The position numbers and the translations under genes were made by a program. Of a DNA stretch of 64,000 nucleotides, positions 1 to 9,536 are shown one piece after another; position 1 is the first letter of the stretch; every line of letters begins with the position of its first letter. Source of the stretch: an uncultured Pelagibacteraceae bacterium. Lineage in GTDB: Bacteria; Pseudomonadota; Alphaproteobacteria; Pelagibacterales; Pelagibacteraceae. Where the stretch lies: NCBI GenBank assembly GCA_902569725.1, contig CACFVG010000002.1, positions 1-64,000 of the forward strand, in the 5' to 3' direction. The notes under the pieces are model-generated. The model was not told the origin of the DNA, did not search any database, and worked only from the letters and a program-made list of their open reading frames with translations.

Positions 1-576
1 ATTCAGCCCAATGGCTTGTTTAAACAATTAAGACAAGTGCTTCCTAAAAACTCTGCAATAACTTTAGATGCAGGTACACTTTGTTTACAAGCGACAGATG
101 CTCTTGAATATTATGACCCTCCATCTTTATTTACTCCTTTAGACTTTGGTTTGGTTGGTTTTTCTTTTGCCTGTGGTTTAGGTGTAAAGATTGCAAAACC
201 TAATAAAAAAGTAATTAGCCTAATGGGAGATGGGGGTTTTGGAATGACAATTTCAGAATTAAGTACGGCTGTTGAATATAAGATCAATACAATAACTATA
301 GTCATGAATAATAAAAGTTGGGGAGCTGAGAAAGCTTATCAAAAAGATTTTTATGGAAAAAGATACCTGGGAGCTGATATTAGCAGTCCACCTTTTGATA
401 AAGTTGCAGAGCTATATGGTGCTAAAGGTTTTAAGGTTAAAAAAGTTTCAGAAATAAACCAAGCAGTTAGAGAAGCTTTAAAAATAAATAAACCTGTTGT
501 CATTGATGTTGATGTAGATCCAAAAGCACTATACAGTTTTAGAAGAGATAGTTTTAAACATAGATCAAAAAAATGA
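1..576 (+). CDS. C-terminal part of a thiamine-diphosphate enzyme, acetolactate synthase / sulfoacetaldehyde acetyltransferase (Xsc)-like; 5' truncated by window edge
   Basis: Frame is open from base 1 (IQPNGLFKQLRQ...). ThDP-binding GDGGFGM motif; WGAEKAYQKDFYGKR and SFRRDSFKHR resemble the Xsc C-terminus. Confidence 0.75.
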   Translation: MQPNGLFKQLRQVLPKNSAITLDAGTLCLQATDALEYYDPPSLFTPLDFGLVGFSFACGLGVKIAKPNKKVISLMGDGGFGMTISELSTAVEYKINTITIVMNNKSWGAEKAYQKDFYGKRYLGADISSPPFDKVAELYGAKGFKVKKVSEINQAVREALKINKPVVIDVDVDPKALYSFRRDSFKHRSKK

Positions 577-1160
577 AATTAGAATTAAGAAAGTTTACAA
601 AATTTGTTGATAAGACATTTATTGAAGGTGGAAAAGAAGCAAAAGAACCAGTCTTGCTAGTTTCTGTTGCAGCAGTTTTTAAAAATCCTTGGGATGGTCA
701 AGGATTTGTTGAAGATCTTAAACCTGTAATTTTAGATTTAGCTCCAAAGCTCGGTGATATTTTAGTTCCAGAATTAATAAAAGAAATTGGTTCTCCAGAT
801 AAAATTCTGGCTTATGGTAAAGCAGGAATTGTCGGTTTAAATGGAGAGATCGAGCACGCATCTGCTTTTATTCATACGTTAAGATTTGGAAATAAATTTA
901 GAGATGCAGTGGGTGGAACATCTTATTTAAGTTTTACAAATATAAGAGGGCCTGCTGGATCGAAAATTTCTATACCAATGATGCATAAAACAGACTCTGG
1001 TTTAAGACCATATTATCTAACACATGAATTTACTATTCATGATGCTCCATTTGATAATGAAATAGTAATTGCTATTGGTGGAGCTTCTAGTGGAAGAGCA
1101 CACGCAAGAACTGGTGATAGATATCAAGATATGAAAGAAATGGGCATTGAACCTAAATAA
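573..1160 (+). CDS. amino acid synthesis family protein (AA_synth / DUF1185-like)
   Basis: ORF; family pattern recognised (GGASSGRAHARTGDRYQD, PMMHKTDSGLRPYYLTHEFTIHDAPF); overlaps upstream ORF by 4 nt. Confidence 0.65.
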   Translation: MKLELRKFTKFVDKTFIEGGKEAKEPVLLVSVAAVFKNPWDGQGFVEDLKPVILDLAPKLGDILVPELIKEIGSPDKILAYGKAGIVGLNGEIEHASAFIHTLRFGNKFRDAVGGTSYLSFTNIRGPAGSKISIPMMHKTDSGLRPYYLTHEFTIHDAPFDNEIVIAIGGASSGRAHARTGDRYQDMKEMGIEPK

Positions 1161-1164
1161 TTAA

Positions 1165-1938
1165 ATGATCAATGCTAAAGATTCAAAGAATACTTTTTAT
1201 ATTCTAAATAAAAAAGAAAATACTCCAATAGTTTTAATCCACGGCGTAGGACTTAATCATAAAATTTGGGAGCCTCAGATTAATTCATTTAATAATACTG
1301 TCTTGGCATATGATATCTTGGGACATGGAAACACACCCTTAACAAAATCACAAATAAGTTTTGATGATTTTTCATTACAATTACTAAATTTAATTGATGA
1401 ACTAAAGTTTGAAAAAATGCATTTAGTTGGTTTTTCAATTGGTTCATTAATAGCAAGGAATTTTGCCTCAAAATATAATAATAGATTAGAGTCTTTAACT
1501 TTGCTTTGCTCAGTTTTTAAAAGAAGTAATGAGCAGCAACAAATAGTAAATGATAGATTTGAATTATCAAAAAAAAGTAGATCTTTATCAAAACAAGCTC
1601 TTAAGAGATGGTTCACAGATGATTATATAAATAAAAATCCAAATATTTATGAAAAAATTTGTTCTATGCTTGCAGAAAATGATATGGAAAATTTCCTAAA
1701 AGTTTATGAACTTTTTGTTAAGCACCAAGATAATGAAATATTTGAAAATATAAAAACTAAAACATTAGTTATGACTGGAGAAAATGATATTGGATCAACA
1801 CCGGAAATGTCCCAAAATTTAAGTAAAAAAATCGCTAATTCTAAAGTTAAAATAATAAGCAATGGAAAACATCTCTGTAGTATTGAGTGTGCAGATGATG
1901 TAAATAACGCTATTAAGGAACATATAAAAAATGACTAA
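1165..1938 (+). CDS. alpha/beta hydrolase (3-oxoadipate enol-lactonase-like)
   Basis: VLIHGVGLNHKIWEPQI oxyanion region, LVGFSIGS nucleophile elbow, C-terminal GKHL His. Confidence 0.8.
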   Translation: MINAKDSKNTFYILNKKENTPIVLIHGVGLNHKIWEPQINSFNNTVLAYDILGHGNTPLTKSQISFDDFSLQLLNLIDELKFEKMHLVGFSIGSLIARNFASKYNNRLESLTLLCSVFKRSNEQQQIVNDRFELSKKSRSLSKQALKRWFTDDYINKNPNIYEKICSMLAENDMENFLKVYELFVKHQDNEIFENIKTKTLVMTGENDIGSTPEMSQNLSKKIANSKVKIISNGKHLCSIECADDVNNAIKEHIKND

Positions 1939-3412
1939 ACTTAAGCAATATAAAATGTTTATCGATGGAGAATGGGTAGACTCTGATACTAAAAAAACTT
2001 TTGAAACTTTAAATCCAGAAAATAATAAGCCATGGGCTGTAGTTCCTGAAGCAAGTGCAAATGATGTTGATAGAGCAGTGAAAGCAGCACAGAAAGCATT
2101 TGAAGGAGAATGGCCAAAGTTACTTCCACGAGAAAGAGGAAAATATTTAAGAGCAATAGCGGATAAACTTAGAAAGAATGCTGAGTTACTTGGAGAAATT
2201 GAAACTATTGATACTGGAAAATTGTTTAGAGAAACAAAAAAGCAAGCAAACTATATTGCAGAATATTATGACTATTATGCTGGTATGGCGGATAAAGTTG
2301 AGGGAACAGTTTTACCCATAGATAAACCGAACATTCAAGCAATAACTACGAGAGTTCCAATAGGTGTTATAGCTGCAATTATTCCTTGGAACTCTCAGAT
2401 GTTATTAACAGTAACTAAGCTGGCTCCAGCTTTAGCAATGGGAAATACTGTTGTTATAAAGTCGTCAGAGCTAGCGCCTGCAGTACTATTTGAATTTGCA
2501 AAATTAGTTGAAGAAACAGGAATGCCAAAAGGTGTTGTGAATGTTATTACAGGTTATGGTGATCCATGTGGAAAGGCTCTAACAACGCATAATTTAGTTG
2601 AAAAAATTGCTTTTACAGGAGGTCCTGAAACTGCAAAACACATAATTAGAAATTCAGCTGAAAATTTATCAGAAGTAAGTTTGGAGCTCGGAGGAAAAAG
2701 TCCAGTAGCGGTATTTGAAGATGCACATCAAGAAAATGCAATAAATGGGATTACCGCTGGAATTTTTGGTGCAAGTGGCCAAAGTTGTATTGCTGGTTCA
2801 AGACTTTATTTACAAAAAGGAATTTATAATGAATTTCTAGATAAGCTTGCTGCAAGAGCAGAAAAAATAAAAATTGGTGCGCCTATGGATCCTGAAAGCG
2901 AAATGGGTCCAATTGGTAATTTTAAACAATTAGAAATAATAGAAAAAAATATTAAATTAACTGTAGAACAAGGTGGAAAAATTAAATGTGGAGGTAAAAG
3001 ACATCCATTTTCAAATGAAGGATACTATTTTCCTCCAACAATAATTGAGTGTGATAATCATAATCTTCCCACTGCAGAAAATGAACTTTTTGGTCCAGTG
3101 CTATCTGTAATGAAATTTGAAAATGAAGAAGAAGTAATAAATAAAATGAATGATAACCAATACGGTTTATCATCTGGAGTTTATACTAGTGACTTCTCAA
3201 GAGGTATGAGAGTTTCAAAAGCAATTAGAGCTGGGATTACATTTGTAAATACTTATAGACTAATATCTCCATCTGCTCCATTTGGAGGAATGAAAGATAG
3301 TGGCTACGGTAAAGAAGCAGGTATAGAGTCTATAAAAGATTACACAAGAGTAAAAACAACTTGGTATTATACTTCAGATAAACCAACTCTTGATCCATTT
3401 TCAATGAGATAA
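1931..3412 (+). CDS. aldehyde dehydrogenase (NAD(P)+) family
   Basis: LELGGKSP and GQSCIAGSRLY catalytic Cys motif, PWNSQM, FGPVLSVMKF. Confidence 0.92.
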   Translation: MTKLKQYKMFIDGEWVDSDTKKTFETLNPENNKPWAVVPEASANDVDRAVKAAQKAFEGEWPKLLPRERGKYLRAIADKLRKNAELLGEIETIDTGKLFRETKKQANYIAEYYDYYAGMADKVEGTVLPIDKPNIQAITTRVPIGVIAAIIPWNSQMLLTVTKLAPALAMGNTVVIKSSELAPAVLFEFAKLVEETGMPKGVVNVITGYGDPCGKALTTHNLVEKIAFTGGPETAKHIIRNSAENLSEVSLELGGKSPVAVFEDAHQENAINGITAGIFGASGQSCIAGSRLYLQKGIYNEFLDKLAARAEKIKIGAPMDPESEMGPIGNFKQLEIIEKNIKLTVEQGGKIKCGGKRHPFSNEGYYFPPTIIECDNHNLPTAENELFGPVLSVMKFENEEEVINKMNDNQYGLSSGVYTSDFSRGMRVSKAIRAGITFVNTYRLISPSAPFGGMKDSGYGKEAGIESIKDYTRVKTTWYYTSDKPTLDPFSMR

Positions 3413-3414
3413 AA

Positions 3415-4272
3415 TTGTCTTTTAAACATACAGCAATAATTGTTCTGGTAATGTTTTTTTTAGGAAGTGCATATCCTTTGGGTAAATTTGGTTTAAATGC
3501 ATCTGTTAATCCAATTTTATTTGGAGCTTTAAGAATGATTATAGTTTTTTTGTGCCTTATACCTTTCTGTAAAATAAAAATTCCTCAAAAAAAATATTAT
3601 CTACCTCTTTTAGGATTTTCAATATGTATGGGTGCAGGAGTAAATATGTTTTTATATTTGTCATTAAATACTGCTTCGATCTTGGCTCCTATTACAATTG
3701 GCGCTCAATTATCAATTCCTTTAGCAATTATTTTGAGTTCTATGTTTCTTAATGAAAGTATTAGTTTAAAAAAATGGATTTTAATATTTACATCATTTTT
3801 TGGAATTATTTTGATAGCATTTGATCCAAAAATTTCGGAAGAAATTTTAGCAACATTGTTAATTTTTGCTATGGCATTTTTTTATGGTTTGTCACAAGTA
3901 TTCTCAAGATATCTTAAAGATCTTGATGTAAAATTTACTAATGCTTTTATGGGTTTAGTTGGTTTTATTATATTAATTATTATTTCCCATTTATTTGAAG
4001 GAAATGTATTTCATCAAATATCTAATGTTGAAACAAATGGATGGTTAGCAGTATTGTATGCGGGTGCTATAATTTCGATATTTGGACATATGATGATGTT
4101 CTATTTATATAAATTTTATCCAGTAGGAATGGTTTTGCCTTTTTATGCATTATTTCCTGTTTTTGGATTAATACTAACTTTTTTAATTTTTGGAGAAATT
4201 CCAACGCTCATAATGGTCACTGGTGGAATTATCGTTATACTATCAGTGTTTATGCTTCAAAAAATTAGATAA
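3415..4272 (+). CDS. EamA/DMT-family transporter (TTG start)
   Basis: Multiple hydrophobic helices in duplicated EamA pattern; directly follows the ALDH stop. Confidence 0.8.
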   Translation: MSFKHTAIIVLVMFFLGSAYPLGKFGLNASVNPILFGALRMIIVFLCLIPFCKIKIPQKKYYLPLLGFSICMGAGVNMFLYLSLNTASILAPITIGAQLSIPLAIILSSMFLNESISLKKWILIFTSFFGIILIAFDPKISEEILATLLIFAMAFFYGLSQVFSRYLKDLDVKFTNAFMGLVGFIILIIISHLFEGNVFHQISNVETNGWLAVLYAGAIISIFGHMMMFYLYKFYPVGMVLPFYALFPVFGLILTFLIFGEIPTLIMVTGGIIVILSVFMLQKIR

Positions 4273-4345
4273 TTAATCATTGAAATATTAATTTAATCAT
4301 AATCTAATAACTTTTTATAAATTGTTAACAATTAAAGGGAAAATT

Positions 4346-5527
4346 ATGAGAAAATTAATTTTAGCTGCATTTTTATTTGTTTCTACGATGACAACAAATA
4401 CTTTTGCAGATATTAAAATGGGAGTAATTTTAGGATTTACAGGTCCTATTGAATCTCTAACACCTGCTATGGCTGCATCTGCAGAGCTTGCTTTTAAAGA
4501 AGCTTCAGATTCAGGTTCGTTATTAGGAGGAAAAAAAATATCAGTAGAAAGAGCTGACTCAACTTGTGTTGACTCTGCTGCTGCTACAACTGCTGCTCAA
4601 GGATTAGTAGACGGAGGTGTTGTTGCTATTATGGGAGCTGACTGTTCTGGGGTTACGGGTGCAATTGCAACTAATGTTGCTGTGCCAAATGGAGTAGTAA
4701 TGATTTCTCCATCTGCAACTTCTCCAGGTTTAACTACTTTAGCTGACAATGGGTTTTTCTTTAGAACAGCTCCATCGGATGCAAGAGGTGGTGCAATCTT
4801 GGCTGATATTACTAAAGACAGAAAAGTTAAAAGTGTAGCGATTACTTATACAAATAATGACTATGGTAAAGGTTTATCAGATGTTTATGAAGCAGCTGTT
4901 AAAGCTCATGGCATTAAAGTAACTACTGTTCTTGCTCATGAAGAAGGTAAAGGTGACTACTCAGCTGAAGTAGCAACACTAGCAGCTGCTGGTGGTGATG
5001 CTGTTGCTGTCTTAGGTTATCTTGACCAAGCTGGAGCACAAATTATTCAGGGTTCTCTAGATGCAGGATCATTCGATAGATTTATTTTATCTGATGGTAT
5101 GATTGGAGACTCATTAACTGATAAATTTGGTAAAGCTTTAAACAAATCATTTGGTTCTCTACCTGGATCAACTGGAAAAGGTGCTGGAGTTTTTGCTGAT
5201 GTAGCAAAAGCTGCTGGTATTGATTCTTCAGGTCCTTACACAGGTGAATCATATGATGCTGCTGCTTTAATCACTCTTGCTATGCAAGCTGGTGGAAAAG
5301 CTGACAGAGCTACTGTTCAAGCAAATGTTATGGCTGTAGCAAATGCACCTGGTAAAAAAATCTACCCAGGTGAATTAGGAAAAGCTTTAGATTTATTAGC
5401 TAAAGGAAAAGCCGTTAACTATGAAGGTGCAACAGGTGTTGAATTTACTGATGTAGGTGAAGCATTTGGTTCTTTCTTAGAAAAAGAAGTTAAAGGCGGT
5501 AAGTTTAAAACTAAAAAACAAAGATAA
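4346..5527 (+). CDS. periplasmic substrate-binding protein of a branched-chain amino acid (HAAT) type ABC transporter
   Basis: Signal peptide MRKLILAAFLFVSTMTTNTFA; Leu/Ile/Val-binding fold pattern (IKMGVILGFTGPIE...). Internal ATG at 4346 preferred over the 4322 start. Confidence 0.88.
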   Translation: MRKLILAAFLFVSTMTTNTFADIKMGVILGFTGPIESLTPAMAASAELAFKEASDSGSLLGGKKISVERADSTCVDSAAATTAAQGLVDGGVVAIMGADCSGVTGAIATNVAVPNGVVMISPSATSPGLTTLADNGFFFRTAPSDARGGAILADITKDRKVKSVAITYTNNDYGKGLSDVYEAAVKAHGIKVTTVLAHEEGKGDYSAEVATLAAAGGDAVAVLGYLDQAGAQIIQGSLDAGSFDRFILSDGMIGDSLTDKFGKALNKSFGSLPGSTGKGAGVFADVAKAAGIDSSGPYTGESYDAAALITLAMQAGGKADRATVQANVMAVANAPGKKIYPGELGKALDLLAKGKAVNYEGATGVEFTDVGEAFGSFLEKEVKGGKFKTKKQR

Positions 5528-5540
5528 TACTTAATTGTTT

Positions 5541-5577
5541 AAAACCTCAGCGAATTTATTCGCTGAGGTTTTTTTTT
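5541..5577 (+). terminator. strong rho-independent terminator
   Basis: AACCTCAGCGAA-tttа-type loop-TTCGCTGAGGTT perfect 12-bp stem (5543-5554/5559-5570, 4-nt loop) followed by a T tract. Confidence 0.93.
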
Positions 5578-5579
5578 AT

Positions 5580-5648
5580 TTAAAAAATATATTTATCAGA
5601 TAAATACATCAAAAAAGCCAATGCCATTCCTAAAAGTAAATATTTCAT
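5580..5648 (-). CDS. candidate 22-aa hydrophobic microprotein (MKYLLLGMALAFLMYLSDKYIF)
   Basis: ATG immediately follows the livM TAA stop (5649-5651) on the minus strand; ends just before the terminator; absent from the ORF track because of its size. Confidence 0.45.
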   Translation of the reverse strand: MKYLLLGMALAFLMYLSDKYIF

Positions 5649-7019
5649 TTAATTCTTTATAATTTTCTCTGGTAAAATTCCTTGTGGTCTAAATCTCATT
5701 ATAACCAATAGTGCTGTTCCGATCACTAAAAATCTAAAATAAGGAGCGCTATTTATTAAATGTACTCTAATTTCATTTGTTTCTGGTAAATGCGCTGTGA
5801 AAAGATTAATAAAAAATAGTGCTATTGGTGCTGCTTCAACCCATAAAAACCAAACAACAAAACCACCTAAAATTGCTCCAAAATTGTTTCCTGTTCCTCC
5901 AACAATAACCATTACCCAAATAACGAATGTATATCTCATCGGTCTGTAACTTCCTGGCGTAAATAATCCATCGTTGGTTACCATCATGGCACCTGCTATA
6001 CCAACTATTGCAGAGCCTAAAATAAATATTAACAAATGCTGTTTAACAACATTTTTTCCCATAGCTCCTGCAGCTTCTTCATTGTCTCTTATTGCTCTCA
6101 TCATTCTTCCCCATGGAGAGTAAAGAGCTTTTTGAGTAAAAATTAATAAAATTATAACAACAGTTAAAAATAAACCTGTAAAACAAAGTTTTACATACAC
6201 CGATGAAGCATCAATAACTAACTGGTTTAAAACTTCTTGTTTTTCTGAAACAGAATTAATTAATGCTAGTTTTCCTGAGTGAAATTTTTCAACTAAGTCT
6301 ATAAACCACGGTGATTGCTGAAGATTAATTTCATACGGTGCTGGTCTTTTAAGTCCAATTACATTTTTAACTCCTCTCGCTAACCAATCTTCATGTTTGA
6401 TTATTGATACAACTATTTCTGCAATTAGTAGTGTAGCGATTGCTAAATAATCTGCTCTTAGACCTAATGCTACTTTTCCTACTACGAAAGCTAATCCACC
6501 TGCAAGAAATGCACCTGCTATCCATGAAAATAAAACTGGTAACCCTAATCCCCCTAAAAAGCCAGTTTTAGCTGGTTCTACTGCCTCAATACTTTCAATA
6601 GCAGGTGCTGAAATTAATCTAAGTAATAATATTCCAATTATAATTATAGCAGCTATTAAATAATTTCTTTTTTTGGATTTCGCAATTTTTTTTAAAGTAA
6701 GACGAATTGAAAAAACTATTCCAATTATAACACCTAAACAAATCATCATATTTAAACCACCTACGCTCCAAGCTTCTCCAACGGGTGCCACCGATACAAG
6801 TACAACAGCTAATCCACCTAAAGCGGTGTAGCCCATTATCCCAAAGTTAATTAATCCAGCATATCCCCATTGGATATTTGCACCTATCGTCATAACTGCA
6901 GAAATTAAACAGTAGTTTAAAATTGTTAAAGCAAGAGACCATGATTGCAAGATTCCAACCAAAATAATTAATGTAAACATTATCAAGTATGCTGTAATTA
7001 CATTTAAATATTGCCTCAT
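5649..7019 (-). CDS. livM: branched-chain amino acid-type ABC transporter permease (LivM family)
   Basis: LivM signature GRMMRAIRDNEEAAGAMGKNV; overlaps the LivH ORF. Confidence 0.88.
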   Translation of the reverse strand: MRQYLNVITAYLIMFTLIILVGILQSWSLALTILNYCLISAVMTIGANIQWGYAGLINFGIMGYTALGGLAVVLVSVAPVGEAWSVGGLNMMICLGVIIGIVFSIRLTLKKIAKSKKRNYLIAAIIIIGILLLRLISAPAIESIEAVEPAKTGFLGGLGLPVLFSWIAGAFLAGGLAFVVGKVALGLRADYLAIATLLIAEIVVSIIKHEDWLARGVKNVIGLKRPAPYEINLQQSPWFIDLVEKFHSGKLALINSVSEKQEVLNQLVIDASSVYVKLCFTGLFLTVVIILLIFTQKALYSPWGRMMRAIRDNEEAAGAMGKNVVKQHLLIFILGSAIVGIAGAMMVTNDGLFTPGSYRPMRYTFVIWVMVIVGGTGNNFGAILGGFVVWFLWVEAAPIALFFINLFTAHLPETNEIRVHLINSAPYFRFLVIGTALLVIMRFRPQGILPEKIIKN

Positions 7020-8026
7020 AGTGTTTTTCCTTTAAAAATTCCTGAGGGCCTAAATAATAAAACAATTACTAGAATAGAAAACGAAACTGCAAACTTATAA
7101 TCAGTTGATAGTATTTGCATCATAGAATTAGGTTCTAAAGATTCTGGAAGAATATATGTAAAAAACTTTTTATAAGCATAGGTTAAAAATATTTCAGCAA
7201 ATGCAATAACGTATCCTCCTAGAAAAGCACCAAAAGGATTTCCTATTCCACCAACAATTGCTGCTGCAAATATTGGCAACATATTATTAAAATATACAAA
7301 TGGTCTGTAGCTTTTATCTAGTCCATATAAAATTCCACCAATTGTTGCTAATATTCCAGCAATAACCCAAGTAATTAATACAACTTTTTTTGGATCTATT
7401 CCTGATAGTAAAGCTAAATCCTCATTATCAGAATATGCTCGCATACTTGTCCCAGTCTTGGTTTTGTTTAAAAACCAAAACATTATAGAAACTACAATCA
7501 TAGTAATAACTATTGTTATCGCTTGCGTTGACTTAATAGTTAAGCCCTCATTTAATCCTGTCATTTCTTTAAATTCTGAGGCTTTTAAAATAAATTTCTC
7601 TCCATCAAGAAAAGTTCTATCTGCAGGCCCAATAATTATCCTTATTATTGCTTGAGTAACAAACATTACCCCAACACTAACCATTGCAAGTTGAACAGGT
7701 GGACTTTTTTTAATTCGATAATATTCAAATACAAATTTATCTATAGATAACATATATAAAATCATCATAAAAGTCGCTAAAGGAATTGTAATTAAAGCTG
7801 TTGGAAATATTCCAAGATTTATACCTAAAGATTGAAAATAATATGTAAGAAGAACTGCAAACATGGTTCCAAATGACATCATGTCTCCAGTTGCAAAGTT
7901 TGCAAATCTTAATATTCCATAGATTAATGTTACAAAAATTGCTCCAAGCGCTAACTGTGATCCGTATGTTAAAGCAGGTATTATCGTATAATTTAATAAT
8001 ACCAATATTGCGTTTATAAAATCCAT
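7016..8026 (-). CDS. livH: branched-chain amino acid-type ABC transporter permease (LivH family)
   Basis: LivH-type membrane protein, TKTGTSMRAYSDNEDLALLSGIDPKKV. Confidence 0.88.
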   Translation of the reverse strand: MDFINAILVLLNYTIIPALTYGSQLALGAIFVTLIYGILRFANFATGDMMSFGTMFAVLLTYYFQSLGINLGIFPTALITIPLATFMMILYMLSIDKFVFEYYRIKKSPPVQLAMVSVGVMFVTQAIIRIIIGPADRTFLDGEKFILKASEFKEMTGLNEGLTIKSTQAITIVITMIVVSIMFWFLNKTKTGTSMRAYSDNEDLALLSGIDPKKVVLITWVIAGILATIGGILYGLDKSYRPFVYFNNMLPIFAAAIVGGIGNPFGAFLGGYVIAFAEIFLTYAYKKFFTYILPESLEPNSMMQILSTDYKFAVSFSILVIVLLFRPSGIFKGKTL

Positions 8027-8734
8027 TTAAGCTCCTAAGAAAGACCTTCTAACTTCTGGATTATTAAGTAATTCATTTCCAGATCCTTCAAATTTATTTT
8101 CACCTGTAACTAATACGTATCCTCTATCAGAAATACTCAATGCTTGTTTTGCATTTTGTTCGACCATTATAATTGCTACATTTGTTTCTTTGACTTTAAT
8201 TATATGCTCAAATAATTCGTCCATTACTATTGGTGAAACTCCTGCAGTTGGTTCATCTAACATTAAAACAGAAGGTCTTATCATTAATGCTCTTCCAAGA
8301 GCTACTTGTTGTCTTTGTCCTCCTGATAATTCACCTACTTTTTGTGATTTCTTTTCATTTAAAATAGGAAATAATTCATAAATTTCCTCAATAACTTTAT
8401 CAACATCATCTTCACGTAAAAAAGCTCCAACCTTTAAATTTTCTTTTACAGTTAAATCAGCAAATACATTTCTAGTTTGCGGAACAAATGATATTCCAGC
8501 CTTAACCCTATTTTGAGGAGATAAATTAGAAATATTTTTTCCATCCATTAAAACAGAGCCTGATTTCAAATTAAGAAGTCCTAACATTGCTTTCATTGCT
8601 GTAGACTTTCCAGCACCATTGGGGCCAAGTATTGCAACTATCTCTCCTCTGTTCGCATTAATTGAACATGAGCTAATAATATCTGGACCATTTCCATATC
8701 CAGCTGTCATTTTACTTCCTTCAAAAAAAGCCAT
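8027..8734 (-). CDS. livF: ABC transporter ATP-binding protein (LivF family)
   Basis: Walker A GPNGAGKST, signature LSGGQRQQ, Walker B VLMLDEPT. Confidence 0.92.
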   Translation of the reverse strand: MAFFEGSKMTAGYGNGPDIISSCSINANRGEIVAILGPNGAGKSTAMKAMLGLLNLKSGSVLMDGKNISNLSPQNRVKAGISFVPQTRNVFADLTVKENLKVGAFLREDDVDKVIEEIYELFPILNEKKSQKVGELSGGQRQQVALGRALMIRPSVLMLDEPTAGVSPIVMDELFEHIIKVKETNVAIIMVEQNAKQALSISDRGYVLVTGENKFEGSGNELLNNPEVRRSFLGA

Positions 8735-8747
8735 TAATTATTTTCTC

Positions 8748-9536
8748 CTATTTTGTTTTTGCTCGACCTAAATAGCTTTCTATTACTTTTTCATTTTTCA
8801 TCACTTCGTCTGGTGTACCTTCAAATAATACAGATCCTTCCGCCATAACAATTACTGGGTCACACATTCTTTTTATAAAATCCATATCATGTTCGATCAT
8901 ACAGAATGTATAACCTTTTTCTTTATTTAATCTTTGAATAGCGGTTCCAATATCTTTTAGTAAAGTTCTGTTAACTCCAGCTCCAACTTCATCAAGTAAA
9001 ACTATTTTTGCATCAACCATCATAGTTCTTCCAAGCTCAAGTAGTTTTTTTTGACCACCTGATAGATTTCCAGCTAGTTCATTTGATAAATGCTTTAAAT
9101 TTAAAAAATTGATTACTTCATAGGCTTTTTGTTTTACAATTTCTTCCTCTTTTTTAACTATCTTTGGCTTTAGCAATGCTGTCATCAATTTTTCTCCAGA
9201 TTGGTTGCCAGGAACCATCATCAAATTCTCCAATACAGTTAAATTTGTAAACTCATGTGCTATTTGAAAAGTTCTCAACAATCCTTTTGAAAACAATTCG
9301 TATGAGGGAATTGAAGTTATTTCTTCGTTATTAAACATTACATGACCTGAGCTAGGTTTTAAATTTCCTGCAATCAAATTAAATAATGTAGTTTTGCCAG
9401 ATCCATTTGGACCAATAACTCCAGTGATAGATCCTTTTTTAATGTTTAAAGAACAATTTGATACTGCTGCTAAACCACCAAAATATTTTGAAATATTATT
9501 AATCTGCAGAATATTTTGATCAGGCTGCATAGACAA
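8748..9536 (-). CDS. livG: ABC transporter ATP-binding protein (LivG family)
   Basis: Walker A GPNGSGKTT, LSGGQKKLLELGR, LLDEVGAG. Confidence 0.92.
   Translation of the reverse strand: MSMQPDQNILQINNISKYFGGLAAVSNCSLNIKKGSITGVIGPNGSGKTTLFNLIAGNLKPSSGHVMFNNEEITSIPSYELFSKGLLRTFQIAHEFTNLTVLENLMMVPGNQSGEKLMTALLKPKIVKKEEEIVKQKAYEVINFLNLKHLSNELAGNLSGGQKKLLELGRTMMVDAKIVLLDEVGAGVNRTLLKDIGTAIQRLNKEKGYTFCMIEHDMDFIKRMCDPVIVMAEGSVLFEGTPDEVMKNEKVIESYLGRAKTK

Noticed and set aside
111-305. Minus-strand ORF antisense to the ThDP gene
   Set aside because: Lies wholly inside a well-supported CDS; no family pattern
16-576. Supplied TTG start for the first ORF
   Set aside because: Frame is open to base 1 and the sequence is an enzyme C-terminus, so this is a truncated gene not a short complete one
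1275-1616. Minus-strand ORFs (also 1289-1471) antisense to the alpha/beta hydrolase
   Set aside because: AT-rich antisense frames within a convincing gene; composition atypical
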